From Coffea arabica (lineage: Eukaryota; Streptophyta; Magnoliopsida; Gentianales; Rubiaceae): DNA of 64,000 nt. The position numbers and the translations under genes were made by a program. How positions within the stretch are numbered: position 1 is the first letter of the stretch; every line of letters begins with the position of its first letter. This document shows positions 9,465-18,530 of the stretch, one piece after another. The stretch is taken from contig NC_092323.1 in NCBI RefSeq assembly GCF_036785885.1, positions 4,938,501-5,002,500 of the forward strand, read 5' to 3'. The notes under the pieces were generated by a model, which was not told the DNA's origin, searched no databases, and saw nothing but the letters and a program-made list of their open reading frames with translations.

Positions 9465-9880
9465 GTCAGCCGCAGCATCTCGCCTCAGGTCCGCCGCCTG
9501 CGCTCCACGCCATTTCGCGTGCAAGCTCCGCCACCAACTCTCGCACGTCCTCTCCCTCCTCTGCGCCCAAGCTCAACTCCAGCTCTCCAGCAGCCCAGCT
9601 TGTGGAGCACAGCAGACCGAGCGCGCAGCTCCACCCGTTGCGCGCAATCTTCAAGCCCGCCGCACGCAGCAGGCGGCCAGAGCACCAGCGACCAGCAGTC
9701 CAGGCGCGCGCTCAACCAGGGGCGCAGCAGTGTGCTTTTCGTCTCCGCGCAGTCAAGCCCAGGCGCGGGAGACCCAGCGGCGAGCGACCCCAAGGCGCCT
9801 GCCCAAGCGCGTGCGGCGCACGCGCGACGCCTTCCTTCACTCCAATGCCCACCCCTGCTCTCTTCACTGTCATCCACTGC
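9465..9880 (+). other. GC-rich block inside the Athila-like element
   Basis: About 400 bp is strongly GC-rich and full of GCGC and CCGC steps, in contrast to AT-rich DNA on both sides. Frames are open on both strands here, as expected from the low stop-codon density of GC-rich DNA, and none resembles a protein I know. It may be captured host sequence or a leader-like part of the element. Confidence 0.6.
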
Positions 9881-9931
9881 CTACTCCAAACCTCCGGTGA
9901 TTTCTTTCTTTATTTTTCCGTCAATAAGTAG

Positions 9932-10030
9932 CTGAGGCCAGATTACTAGTTCTTTATTAGCTGATGCCAGATTTTAATTTCTTAGCTGAGGCCAGATTTT
10001 TGATTTGCTAGTTGAGGACAGAAAATTTGT
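9932..10030 (+). repeat. Degenerate tandem repeat, about 27 bp x 4
   Basis: Units starting TAGCTGAGGCCAGAT, TAGCTGATGCCAGAT, TAGCTGAGGCCAGAT and TAGTTGAGGACAGA recur at spacings of about 27 to 29 bp directly after the GC-rich block. Confidence 0.75.
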
Positions 10031-10502
10031 GCTTGTTTGGGTGCTGTGGCATATCTGTAGATTGATTGTTGATTATTTGGTTAACGTTGTGCCCAACCAG
10101 TGATATTTGGGGAAAGTTTTTACTCTAGTTGTCTGTTTAATTAATTCTTGGGGGTGTGTTCATCGGCCGTTTCTGCACTTGTCTGTGATTGGAAGCTGTA
10201 TTTAGTTGTCATTTGCTTTGTTGGCTGTTTGTTGACCTCTTTGGAATCCCATTTCCTTGCCTCCACCTTGCCCTCTGATTTCCAATGACTAAACCAAAAA
10301 AATAAGGGCAAGAGCAAATGGACACTCGAATGGATCGGATGGAGCGTCAAATGGGTGGGATGGCCCAGAATTTAGCACAGTATCCCCATCACGTGGGTTT
10401 CCGCCCGCCTTTCCCTCTCCAGCCGTAATTCAGTTCTGCCCTCCTCCGTTTTAAGGGAAGTTTCGTTGCCCCAATATCTCTGTTTTGCTCTTTCTTTGCT
10501 TA

Positions 10503-10540
10503 CATTGAGGGCAATGCAAGATTTAGGTGTGGGGGGGTAG
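10503..10540 (+). other. First polypurine-type motif of the Athila-like element
   Basis: ATTGAGGGCAATGCAAGA then TTTAGGTGTGGGGGGG is the Athila-type sequence that precedes a plus-strand priming site. It is followed by TAGTATATT rather than by LTR sequence. A second copy lies about 1 kb further on. Confidence 0.6.
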
Positions 10541-11140
10541 TATATTGGCTTTTTATTGAAAAAAATGCAAGTGTAGGCATTTTTGTTGGAATTTTTTGTT
10601 TGACTTTGTCGAATTTTGTCCAATTTTTGCCTATCTTTGTGCTTATTTGTGATTATTCCTGATAAACGATGGTTAGATGTTTCAAATTTTTCTATTGCTA
10701 AGACTTTACACTTTAAGGTGTTGAGTATGACATGGTTGATTTTAAGGGTATCTCTTGGGTGAATATTTGAGATTTTGTGACTTTTGCACTTTTTGGTTAA
10801 CTTTTCTAAGTATTGTAAATATTTGTCTAGCATTTTTTGTGCAAATTGGCTCAGCTATTAATCTTAGTTCTCCATGTTTAAGAAATGAAGCGGGTTTGTG
10901 TGGTATTTAATTTTATTTTTGGTGCTTATTTATGAATAGTATTAGGCTATACTCCGCTAGTATCGTTGCCTAGTAACCGGGAGGCTTCACCACAAATGTC
11001 GACTTTCGCGTCAAAAAGCGACGATAGCTATGAGTATGTGGTTTTTAAGCGATGATGGCTGAGTAACCGGGCTCCTTCATATGGCCAATGTCGGAGTTCG
11101 CGTCAAAATGCTTGAATGGCTAAAAACTAAGCGTTCCCCC

Positions 11141-11141
<1 letters not shown>

Positions 11142-11165
<24 letters not shown>
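11142..11165 (+). repeat. Poly-A tract in the Athila-like element
   Basis: An uninterrupted run of about 24 A follows the two CG-containing motifs (CGCGTCAAAA) near 11000 and 11100. Confidence 0.8.
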
Positions 11166-11171
<6 letters not shown>

Positions 11172-11510
11172 TTCATGTGTGGGGATATTCTAGAAAAAAA
11201 TATATGTGCTAATAGTGAAAAATATGGAAGTGTTTGAATAAATTGTTAACCCGCTGATCCCTGAATTTTAATGTTGAGATTTTGCTTAATAGTTGAACCA
11301 TTTGCTTATGGATGCTAGTTGAATATTCTGTATTCTTAAATTAGTTAGTCATAAATTGAAAGAGTCCTTGATCTTGAAAGACAAATGGAGAGATATTTCT
11401 TGGAATTTAATCACTAGTACTTGACATATGTTTTAATTGTATCTTAGCAATAGAAGATTTGAGCAATAGCCATTATTTGAATTTGATTATTTGATTTTTT
11501 TGTTCTCATA

Positions 11511-11543
11511 CTTGAGGACAAGCATGATCTAGGTGTGGGGGTA
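11511..11543 (+). other. Second polypurine-type motif, at the right border of the element
   Basis: CTTGAGGACAAGCATGATCT then AGGTGTGGGGGTA is the expected sequence immediately before a 3' LTR. Here it runs directly into receptor codons (CTAT then CGTGGTGTT), so the 3' LTR is absent. Confidence 0.75.
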
Positions 11544-11547
11544 CTAT

Positions 11548-12381
11548 CGTGGTGTTCTTCGTGGGAAATTGGTGGCCATTAAAAGGATGAGCAAAGATGT
11601 CAGGCGGGAAGTCAAAATTCTTCAAAAGATAAACCACTTCAACTTGATTAGCCTCTATGGTGTGTGCGAGCGTAATGGTGTTTACCACCTTGCTTATGAG
11701 TTCATGGAAAATGGATCCGTGAAGCAATGGCTCAAGGAAAAGGGTTTCCCTGAGATTCAAAGTTGGAATACTAGAATTCGTATTGCTCTAGATATTGCTA
11801 ACGGGCTCGACTATCTTCACAATTTCACTGCTCCAGCATATGTGCACAAGGACATAAATAGTGGCAATATTTTACTTAATGGTGATCTGAGGGCCAAAAT
11901 TGCAAATTTTAGCTTTGCTAAGTCATCTGAAGGAGGTGAATTTAGCAATTCATCGTCTACCACATTTTTTCCGGGAAAAAAAGGTTATATGGCACCGGAA
12001 TACTTGGAAGATCAAAAGGTAGGTCCTAAAATAGATGTTTATGCCTTCGGGGTTGTTCTTCTCGAGTTGATCACTGGAAGAGATGCCATATTTGTAGAAG
12101 GTGGCCAAGATGTTCTGCTTTCTGAAGCAGTAATCTCAGTCATGGCTGCCACAGATGCAGAATATGCTATTGGAGACCTTATAGATTCTTGCCTGCAAGT
12201 AAAGCATCCTATTGGTTACATCATTGATCATTCAGAACTTGCTCTTCGCCTGATAAAATTAAGTGTAGCATGCTTGGCTAGAGAGCCGTCAGAAAGACTA
12301 ACCATGGCTGAAGTAATTTCTAGATTAATGAAAATTCAGTTAGATGTCCAAAAAACAGAATACTCCTTTTCTATAGTATAG
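11548..12381 (+). pseudogene. LYK4/LYK5-like LysM receptor, 3' half (kinase domain)
   Basis: The frame resumes with CGT GGT GTT CTT, giving RGVLRGKLVAIKRM straight after DSVY of the upstream half. It holds the VAIK lysine, an HKD triplet in place of HRD (VHKDINSGNILL), NFS in place of DFG, and YMAPEYL and DVYAFGVVLLELITGRDA in the C-lobe, ending at a TAG after SFSIV. The missing DFG and glycine loop mark it as a kinase-dead LYK4/LYK5 member. It has 277 residues and no internal stop. It has no start codon or promoter of its own unless an element transcript supplies one. The two halves rejoin exactly at a codon boundary, which supports a single insertion. Confidence 0.88.
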
Positions 12382-12705
12382 GGCAGTTAAAAGTGATATC
12401 AGAAGTGGACTTTGACCTTCTGAAGCAATGTCATGCATGCCTTCTGAAGCAATGTCATACAGGTTGTACATGCATTTGGATGCCTGTAAGCAAACAAGAA
12501 ATAAAGGATTACAGAATCCTTTTTCTACGAAAAGAAAGTGTGTCATCAAAATATTATGTACAACTTTTTCCCCTGCTAAAGAATTACGATAAGCTAGTCC
12601 TTCTTGTTGAAACATATACAAGAGCTTCTAAATATTTCTCATTTAAGAGTTAATACTCAGTGTGATTGTATCTATTTACACTTTTGTTCACATCACTTTG
12701 CAAAA
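12382..12705. other. Space between the convergent LysM receptor genes, with 24-bp direct repeat
   Basis: These 324 bp separate the stop codons of the two tail-to-tail receptor genes and must hold both 3' untranslated ends. A 24-bp tandem repeat (CCTTCTGAAGCAATGTCAT plus 5 bases) lies at 12416-12439 and 12440-12463. I see no coding sequence. Confidence 0.7.
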
Positions 12706-14538
12706 TCAACGAGCTATAATTGGAGTGACAAACTGAATCGCTTCATCTGCTTCTCCGAAAGTCCAAGACCTCTCATGAATCCCAGAAGACGATTGAGAGA
12801 GAACACACAGGTGGAAGACGACTTCTGCCATTTTTGGTCGCTCAAAAGACTTGTCTGATGTGCAGGCTCTTGCCAGGCTTGCCAAGCTCAGAGCTCCATC
12901 TATGGGATAAAAGGTCTCCAAGTGTGGATCAATCCATCTCCTTAATCTCTCCTCTTTCTCCTCTTCAACTTCCAATATTCCGTTTATTTCTTTCCACAAC
13001 ATCACTATTTCACCATTGTTTTTTGTTTCCATTGATTTCCTTCCCGAAATTAATTCCAAAAGAACAACCCCAAAAGCAAATACATCAACCTTCAGCACTG
13101 TAGGACTCGTAGCAGGTCTGGCCAAGGAAAAATTTCCAATCTTGGCCTTAAATTTTGAATCAAGAAGTATGTTACTGGCTCTTATATCCCGATGAACCAT
13201 ACTTGGTTGAGTATGCTCGTGCATGTATTGCAGGCCATTGGCAACATCTAAAGCAATATTTACTCTTTGACTCCAATTCAGGACTGAAATGGACCCAGAA
13301 GATGGTGATGACTTGTGGAACAACCACCGATCCAGCGACCCATTCTCTGCATATTCGAAAACTAGGAAGAAGGTCCTCTGATGGTCTGCTGATATACCCA
13401 TTAACTTGAGCAAATTTGCATGGCTTACTTTCTGTAATATATTCAGTTCCTCTGTGGCATCTTTGGTCTTTTTTACAGCAAATATCTGATCATGTATCTT
13501 GGCCTGGTATACAGATCCTCCAATCCTGTACTGTTCGCTGAGTTCCAATGTTGCTTCCATAATTACTTCCATTTCATAAACTATCAGCTTGCCTAGATAG
13601 CCAGAAACTCCAGGAAGGATCTTATCCTGATTTGTCTTTGACTCAAAGGAAGCTCTCCTTGTCCTGAGAAGGTCAGAAGTTTCCACGGAGGAGGAATTAC
13701 ATCCCATTGCTTTCCTTCTCTTCAATAAAATATGGATGCGTGACAAAGAAGCTAATAATATCAGTAAAACAGCCACGGAAATAGTTAAAACAACAATAAG
13801 AGTCCTCTTATGTTTGGATTTTCTAGTTGAAGGAGGAGGGGGGAAAGTTTGCAATACAAGTGGCTTTTGCACCGGTATTAGAACCGGAAGACATGCTGCA
13901 GCAGAAAAGTTGCGATGATTGTTTTCCGCATCAATAGCTATTGGTGATGTGTTAAACATGGCACTCATAGGAAGTACTTCATCACCTGGTTGCCATACAT
14001 AGGTAATAAGATATTGGAATCCTTTCTGTAAATCAGACTGTGCTGGGCACTTACAGAGCAAAGGGAAGACCAGTTCTGCACCAATTGTCAAGTTCACAGG
14101 ATTCACAGTGGGGTTCATCTCTTCGGCATACTGATACTTTGTCAGGTTTTGGAAAGCATGGGTTGAAACTGAATAAAAGCTATCATCTCTCTTGATCTGG
14201 TAGCTAACATTCGAGAAGAAGTAAGATCCATTGCAACTACACTTGATTGGTATCAGCAAGAGTTGCTTAGGTACAAGTTGAGCATTTTCGGACACCAGCT
14301 GGCTGGCTTTTGCAATGTTCAAACGGCTTGTACCAAAGAGATCAGAAACACGCCCCAAATCAAGATAATCGGGAGACCAAGCGCGGTACGTGACAAATGT
14401 GTTGCACATTTGAGTTGAGTTTGCAGAACATGAGAAGTCTGTATCTGCAGTAGTAGTCGACTGAGCAGATACATTTGAGGCTGACAAGACGAGAAATTGG
14501 AAAAAGAATGCTTGCATGGAGAGAAGAAAGGCAGCCAT
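12706..14538 (-). CDS. LysM receptor-like (pseudo)kinase of the NFP/LYR type
   Basis: This is an intronless frame of 610 codons from ATG 14538. Residues 1-25 are a signal peptide. Three LysM domains (about 49-90, 113-158, 176-222) are joined by CxC pairs (100-102, 162-164). The membrane span is about 246-270, and the kinase domain runs from about 335 to 590. The lysine of the ATP site is present (AVKK, 354-357) and HRD is intact (449-451), but DFG is replaced by NFS (469-471) and the activation segment is very short, with no APE. This matches the NFP/LYR branch (Medicago NFP, Lotus NFR5), kinase-dead receptors for lipo-chitooligosaccharide or chitin signals that work with an active LYK partner. 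It is tail-to-tail with the LYK4/5-like gene. The exact orthologue is uncertain. Confidence 0.9.
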   Translation of the reverse strand: MAAFLLSMQAFFFQFLVLSASNVSAQSTTTADTDFSCSANSTQMCNTFVTYRAWSPDYLDLGRVSDLFGTSRLNIAKASQLVSENAQLVPKQLLLIPIKCSCNGSYFFSNVSYQIKRDDSFYSVSTHAFQNLTKYQYAEEMNPTVNPVNLTIGAELVFPLLCKCPAQSDLQKGFQYLITYVWQPGDEVLPMSAMFNTSPIAIDAENNHRNFSAAACLPVLIPVQKPLVLQTFPPPPSTRKSKHKRTLIVVLTISVAVLLILLASLSRIHILLKRRKAMGCNSSSVETSDLLRTRRASFESKTNQDKILPGVSGYLGKLIVYEMEVIMEATLELSEQYRIGGSVYQAKIHDQIFAVKKTKDATEELNILQKVSHANLLKLMGISADHQRTFFLVFEYAENGSLDRWLFHKSSPSSGSISVLNWSQRVNIALDVANGLQYMHEHTQPSMVHRDIRASNILLDSKFKAKIGNFSLARPATSPTVLKVDVFAFGVVLLELISGRKSMETKNNGEIVMLWKEINGILEVEEEKEERLRRWIDPHLETFYPIDGALSLASLARACTSDKSFERPKMAEVVFHLCVLSQSSSGIHERSWTFGEADEAIQFVTPIIAR

Positions 14539-16417
14539 TGCTGAAGAGTTTGGAGGTACTGTGGGTGGCTAAGTCAGATAAGATGTGCTACCGTTGTCAT
14601 TGTGATGTAAAAGTCGAAAGAAAAGCTGGAAATTGTGTGTAGTTTACTGCAATCAGACCAGGGGATTCAATGTTGCCGAATTAAATAAGATCTTTGGTTT
14701 GTCTATTATTCTGCTGGTGATTCTCCCGTTTGATCCGCCTGGTATAGTGATGTGTATGTCTGGTGACTGAAACTTATGGAACAGTTAAATAGTGGTACAA
14801 AGAATGCCTAGCCAAAAGTAGATTATTTACTTGACAAGGACATTTTCATCACTAATTGGCAATTTTCTGTAATGGTTAATATCCCAATAATGTCTTTGAG
14901 AAGCATAATATATGCTAATCTAATACGATGACACAAGTCAAGACGGCAAGAACTCGTCCTTCGCATCAAATTTTATACAGAAAAAACTATGTGACAAAGT
15001 CAGAAAGAGTCAGTTCAAGGAGTTAGACAGCTGCATCCTTGCGGTAATCTAGACTTCTAGAGAGAGCGCCCAAAGAAAAAAAACAGATTTGTATAGTGAT
15101 GTGTATTTCTAAGAATTAGTTCAACATGATTATATCTTTACCAGTGCAGGGTAGCATAGTGGGACTGTTTCTTGAACACGGCCGGGCATGCGCATAATTG
15201 TCCTATAGGTTTAGCCTCCATTGAATCATTCATCAGTAATTTGGTATTTGTCCAGATGCGCTCAGCAGTTATTCAGAAGAGGACAACAGAATATTCCTTA
15301 ACCTGGGTTCTTCTTGAGTCTGACATCAGACTCAATTGTCCAAACCAACTACATTTGGATTTTAAAAGACTCGAACTCATAGGAATGACCTGTCACTCTG
15401 TCGCCCTACCGGATGATGACAGGAACCCACACTCCACTGCTCTGTGCTCTGAGGAACCCGTTCATGTGAGAGGCGCAGAAAATATCAAATGCAAAGCAAC
15501 AACGCCCCTTGAGCAGCCAAAAACCAGACCAGGTCTCCACGTATATATATTTAGAAAAAGAAAGAAAAAGACTTCGCATTTGTTACTCAGTCAAATGCAT
15601 ACGTGCAGTTGCCTTAATGAGCAGGAGATTCTGACACACCCAATTTGCAATTGAGGCTTTTAAGCCTGTCCTCACCTCTTCAGTCTTGCACCATAACTAA
15701 GTGGAGTCCCCAGTATTCTCCTTCACAATTAACATGGGAATCTCCTTTCAGGGCTTGGACTTGGCCCCTTGCCCTCTTGAGTTCACCTTGAGATATGAGA
15801 AGCTCAGCAAAACAGAAAAAGACAACCGAATTATTAATAGACTGACCATGATAAACTCACATTGCATACTTCAAAAAGATTCGATAATGTCTGAAATTGG
15901 GAAATAGTTAATGGTGGTAACTACCCATTGCATGGCGAACCCTTTTGTCCAAAAATAGGGCCTATGCGTTCGTGGGGTTGCCTGGTTGGCTCATCTTCTT
16001 TTTGTGCAGGTTGTCTCAGTCCACATAACAAAGTCAGAGTGGACGTGGATTCCCTAGGACAGGAGGGCCTGGACGGTATGAAACCTCAATCTCCCAAAAG
16101 AGTACAGCAGGGGCCGATTATTTACCTGCGCTATGCTTCTCTAGTATAATTTGTACCCCTGTACCAGAATGCTCAAAGTAGTTCATTTGTTTTCCTCTTC
16201 AAATCCGAGTTACGCCTCAATTTCGGTTGAAAATTTTCTGGCGTCATCGGATGGACACATGTCATGAGGAAAAGAAATTTTCAAAATAATGACTTATGTT
16301 GCTGTTTTTGGTGGTTTTGTTAGTATTTTGTTAATTGAATCCCTGGCAAGAGCCTTCCTTGCATTTGCATGGCCTCATCACAAAATGTGTCTTTTCCCGT
16401 GCTATCAAGATGAGGAG
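14539..16417. other. Non-coding upstream region of the NFP/LYR-type gene
   Basis: This is the presumed promoter side of the minus-strand receptor gene. It holds short frames (for example 15172-15654) with no recognisable domain and no splice support. I see no RNA gene or transposon ends. Confidence 0.5.
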
Positions 16418-17152
16418 CATAGTTATTAAATCCGACCCAGTAAGGAACTGCTAGAGGAATTGAGTCAATGGGTCACTAGTTGAACCAGTGAGTATTAATT
16501 TAATATTTATAAATATAAAATAATAATTTTAATATACATAAAATATATAATAAAATACTTTTAGATACTAATTATTATACTTAGAAAGACATCTAATAAA
16601 TATATAGATATTAATAGAAGATTTAATTTCATTTTATTGTACTTTTAAATAAATAAATAATATAGTCAAGTATAAAACAAAATTTATATCCCTTGTTTTA
16701 AAAAATATAGCATTTTTTCATTATTTTATTTTTTGCTTAAAAATAAAGTATTTTTCTAACCAATAAAATTTTGTCAATTTAAAAGAATGAATTGTATAAT
16801 AAAAAATAAACAAATTTATTTAAAAATATTTAGTTATCAAATAAAAACTAAGCAAGTGGTAAAATTTTATACATATTTAAATGAAGATTTAATGTACAAA
16901 TCTTATCAAAAGCTTATATACATTTTGTTTCAAAAATAAAAACTCACAATTATTTTTAAAAAAAGGTAAATAGGATCAATTGAAAAATCAAACGAATTTT
17001 CGATTGAATCACTGGGCCAAGTGAGTTTATCCAAATTTGACCGGATCAATTTCTTATCCGGTCAAACTAAAGATATGGGCATATCCGGTCAAACTAAAAA
17101 CCCAGCCCGGTATGATGCCCAGGTCCCCGGGTCTGGCCGGTTTTTATGATGA
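16418..17152. mobile_element. Non-autonomous DNA transposon (MITE-like), AT-rich core
   Basis: The left end CATAGTTATTAAATCCGACCCAG and the reverse complement of the right end (CATCATCATAAAAACCGGCC then AGACCCGG) are imperfect inverted termini of a common plant repeat type. The core, about 16500-16980, is very AT-rich. The right arm repeats ATCCGGTCAAACTAAA twice (17056 and 17080). No coding sequence is present. Confidence 0.5.
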
Positions 17153-17238
17153 TGATCACGAGAGAGGCTTTGCGTGAGAAAGAAGAGATCACCTAGTCTA
17201 ACTCTTAAATCGGAACTAAAGGAAAAAAGGAGTTCTTA

Positions 17239-17386
17239 GGTTGTGTTTGGATTGCATTTTCTGTGATTTTTCATGGAAAAATTACTGTAGCAATTTGATG
17301 TATGTGAGGAAAAAAGGTAATAGAGAAATGCGATCACGAAAAACGACGTAATTTTTCGACGGAAACCTGCAATCCAAACAAGGCCT
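17239..17386. mobile_element. Small MITE, family A (GTTTGGATTGCA ends)
   Basis: GTTTGGATTGCA at the left is mirrored by TGCAATCCAAAC at the right, about 148 bp in all. The core (GATGTATGTGAGGAAAAAAGG) resembles that of the copy at 43074 and of family B. Confidence 0.75.
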
Positions 17387-17845
17387 TAGTTTTTCATTTT
17401 GACCGAAATGTAAGATAACCTTATCCATTGTCTTCGAAAAGTAAAGGCATGCCTTTCCACACCAATCCCACTTGGTCCGATGACTACAATTCAGAAACAT
17501 ATGTTATTGCCGCTCACCAGTTGGACGTTGACCTTGAAAACTGCTTCTAGTTCTGCCCACGCTCCACAAACTATCTGCTTCACTAAAGCTGATTTTTGAA
17601 GTTTTATTAGGCATACCGCATACCTCTTTTGTTCTTGATTCGATTCTGTCAAATGAGAACAATTGAGAACGCGCCCCATGCATGATTGTACGTCTAGGGG
17701 CCAAAATTTGCTAAGCAAGGTTTAAAAAAAAAAAAAAAGCGTCTCCAAAGCTGGCTTAAAATGGCTTTTAAGTTGTCACTGCACTAGTGATGCAAAAACT
17801 GATGGATTTGTCCTTGTTTCGAAGGACAGAAGAAAACAGACGGAT

Positions 17846-18012
17846 GTGTTTGGATAGAATATTTTATTTAAAATAATTACTGAAGTACATTTTGTAATAT
17901 GATGTATATGAGATAAAAATGTGATTGAAAATATAAAAAAATGAATTGAAAAACGTGCTTACAATGGAAGCGAAATAGTATTTGAAAAAAATTTGATATC
18001 CAAGCGAGTTTC
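17846..18012. mobile_element. Small MITE, family B (GTTTGGATAGAATATT)
   Basis: The left end GTGTTTGGATAGAATATT and right end GATATCCAAGCGAG are inverted. The core TGATGTATATGAGATAAAAA matches the copy at 37126 closely. It is about 167 bp and non-coding. Confidence 0.7.
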
Positions 18013-18530
18013 GTTAATTTGACACAGACGTGCTTTTTTTCCCCTTTTCGTCAATGATGCTTATCATGAATATCTTTACGTATACAACTTTTTATAACCC
18101 AAAAACTTTTGTGAAAACGTAGAAAAGGAAGCGTTCATAAACTAAAAACACACAGAGGCATATAATTCTCAACAACAAAATAAAGTAAAAAAAAAAAAAA
18201 AAAAGAAGAAGGAAGCAGCTTATTGAAGCAAGTCAAAATGAAAAGGAGGAAAATTTGCACATAAAAAATGACCGTGTATATTCATTTAATTTTACGAGTA
18301 TGTGTCTTTCTATTATTTATCAACACATGTTTGGCTAATAGTAATGTACTACAAGGACTCCAATGTTGAAAGAGTATCAATTACATGATTCACAAGATAG
18401 CAGCATTTTAGAGCATTTGTTGTCTGATATGTTTGGTTTGTAGGCGCTTCAGAGCTGCAGAACTGGTATACAAACGACCAGAAAAAGTATTGATGATTAA
18501 GTGACAAGATTGAGATGTCCGAGCCATTTA
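18013..18530. other. Spacer downstream of the DA1-like gene
   Basis: AT-rich DNA with a poly-A run near 18187. The part next to 18530 would be the 3' untranslated region of the minus-strand DA1-like gene. Nothing else is recognisable. Confidence 0.5.

Larger units (their letters stand above)
6362..11543 (+). mobile_element. Athila-like non-autonomous LTR retrotransposon inserted in the LysM receptor gene
   Basis: The element has a 5' LTR (6362-7829), a tRNA-Asp-type primer-binding site, a gag-like ORF (7943-8998), then long non-coding DNA holding tandem repeats, a GC-rich block, poly-A runs and two G-rich polypurine motifs. The motifs GGGAGGCAACCCAAG near 9046 and ACTTTCGCGTCAAAAAGCGAC near 11000 are of a kind I associate with Athila-type internal regions. 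No reverse transcriptase or integrase is seen, so it would need another element's enzymes. The receptor sequence CTAT occurs at both borders (6358-6361 and 11544-11547), a 4-base match or a 5-base match with one difference. The right border ends on GTGTGGGGGTA with no 3' LTR after it. Confidence 0.85.

Noticed and set aside
9335-9935. Open frames on both strands in the GC-rich block.
   Set aside because: Low stop density in GC-rich DNA explains them; no recognisable protein and no conserved start.
15172-15654. A 160-codon frame upstream of the NFP/LYR-type gene.
   Set aside because: No domain or codon pattern of a real gene, no splice support; treated as chance.
18187-18204. Poly-A run considered as the tail of a retroposed gene copy.
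   Set aside because: No processed coding sequence or target duplication beside it.
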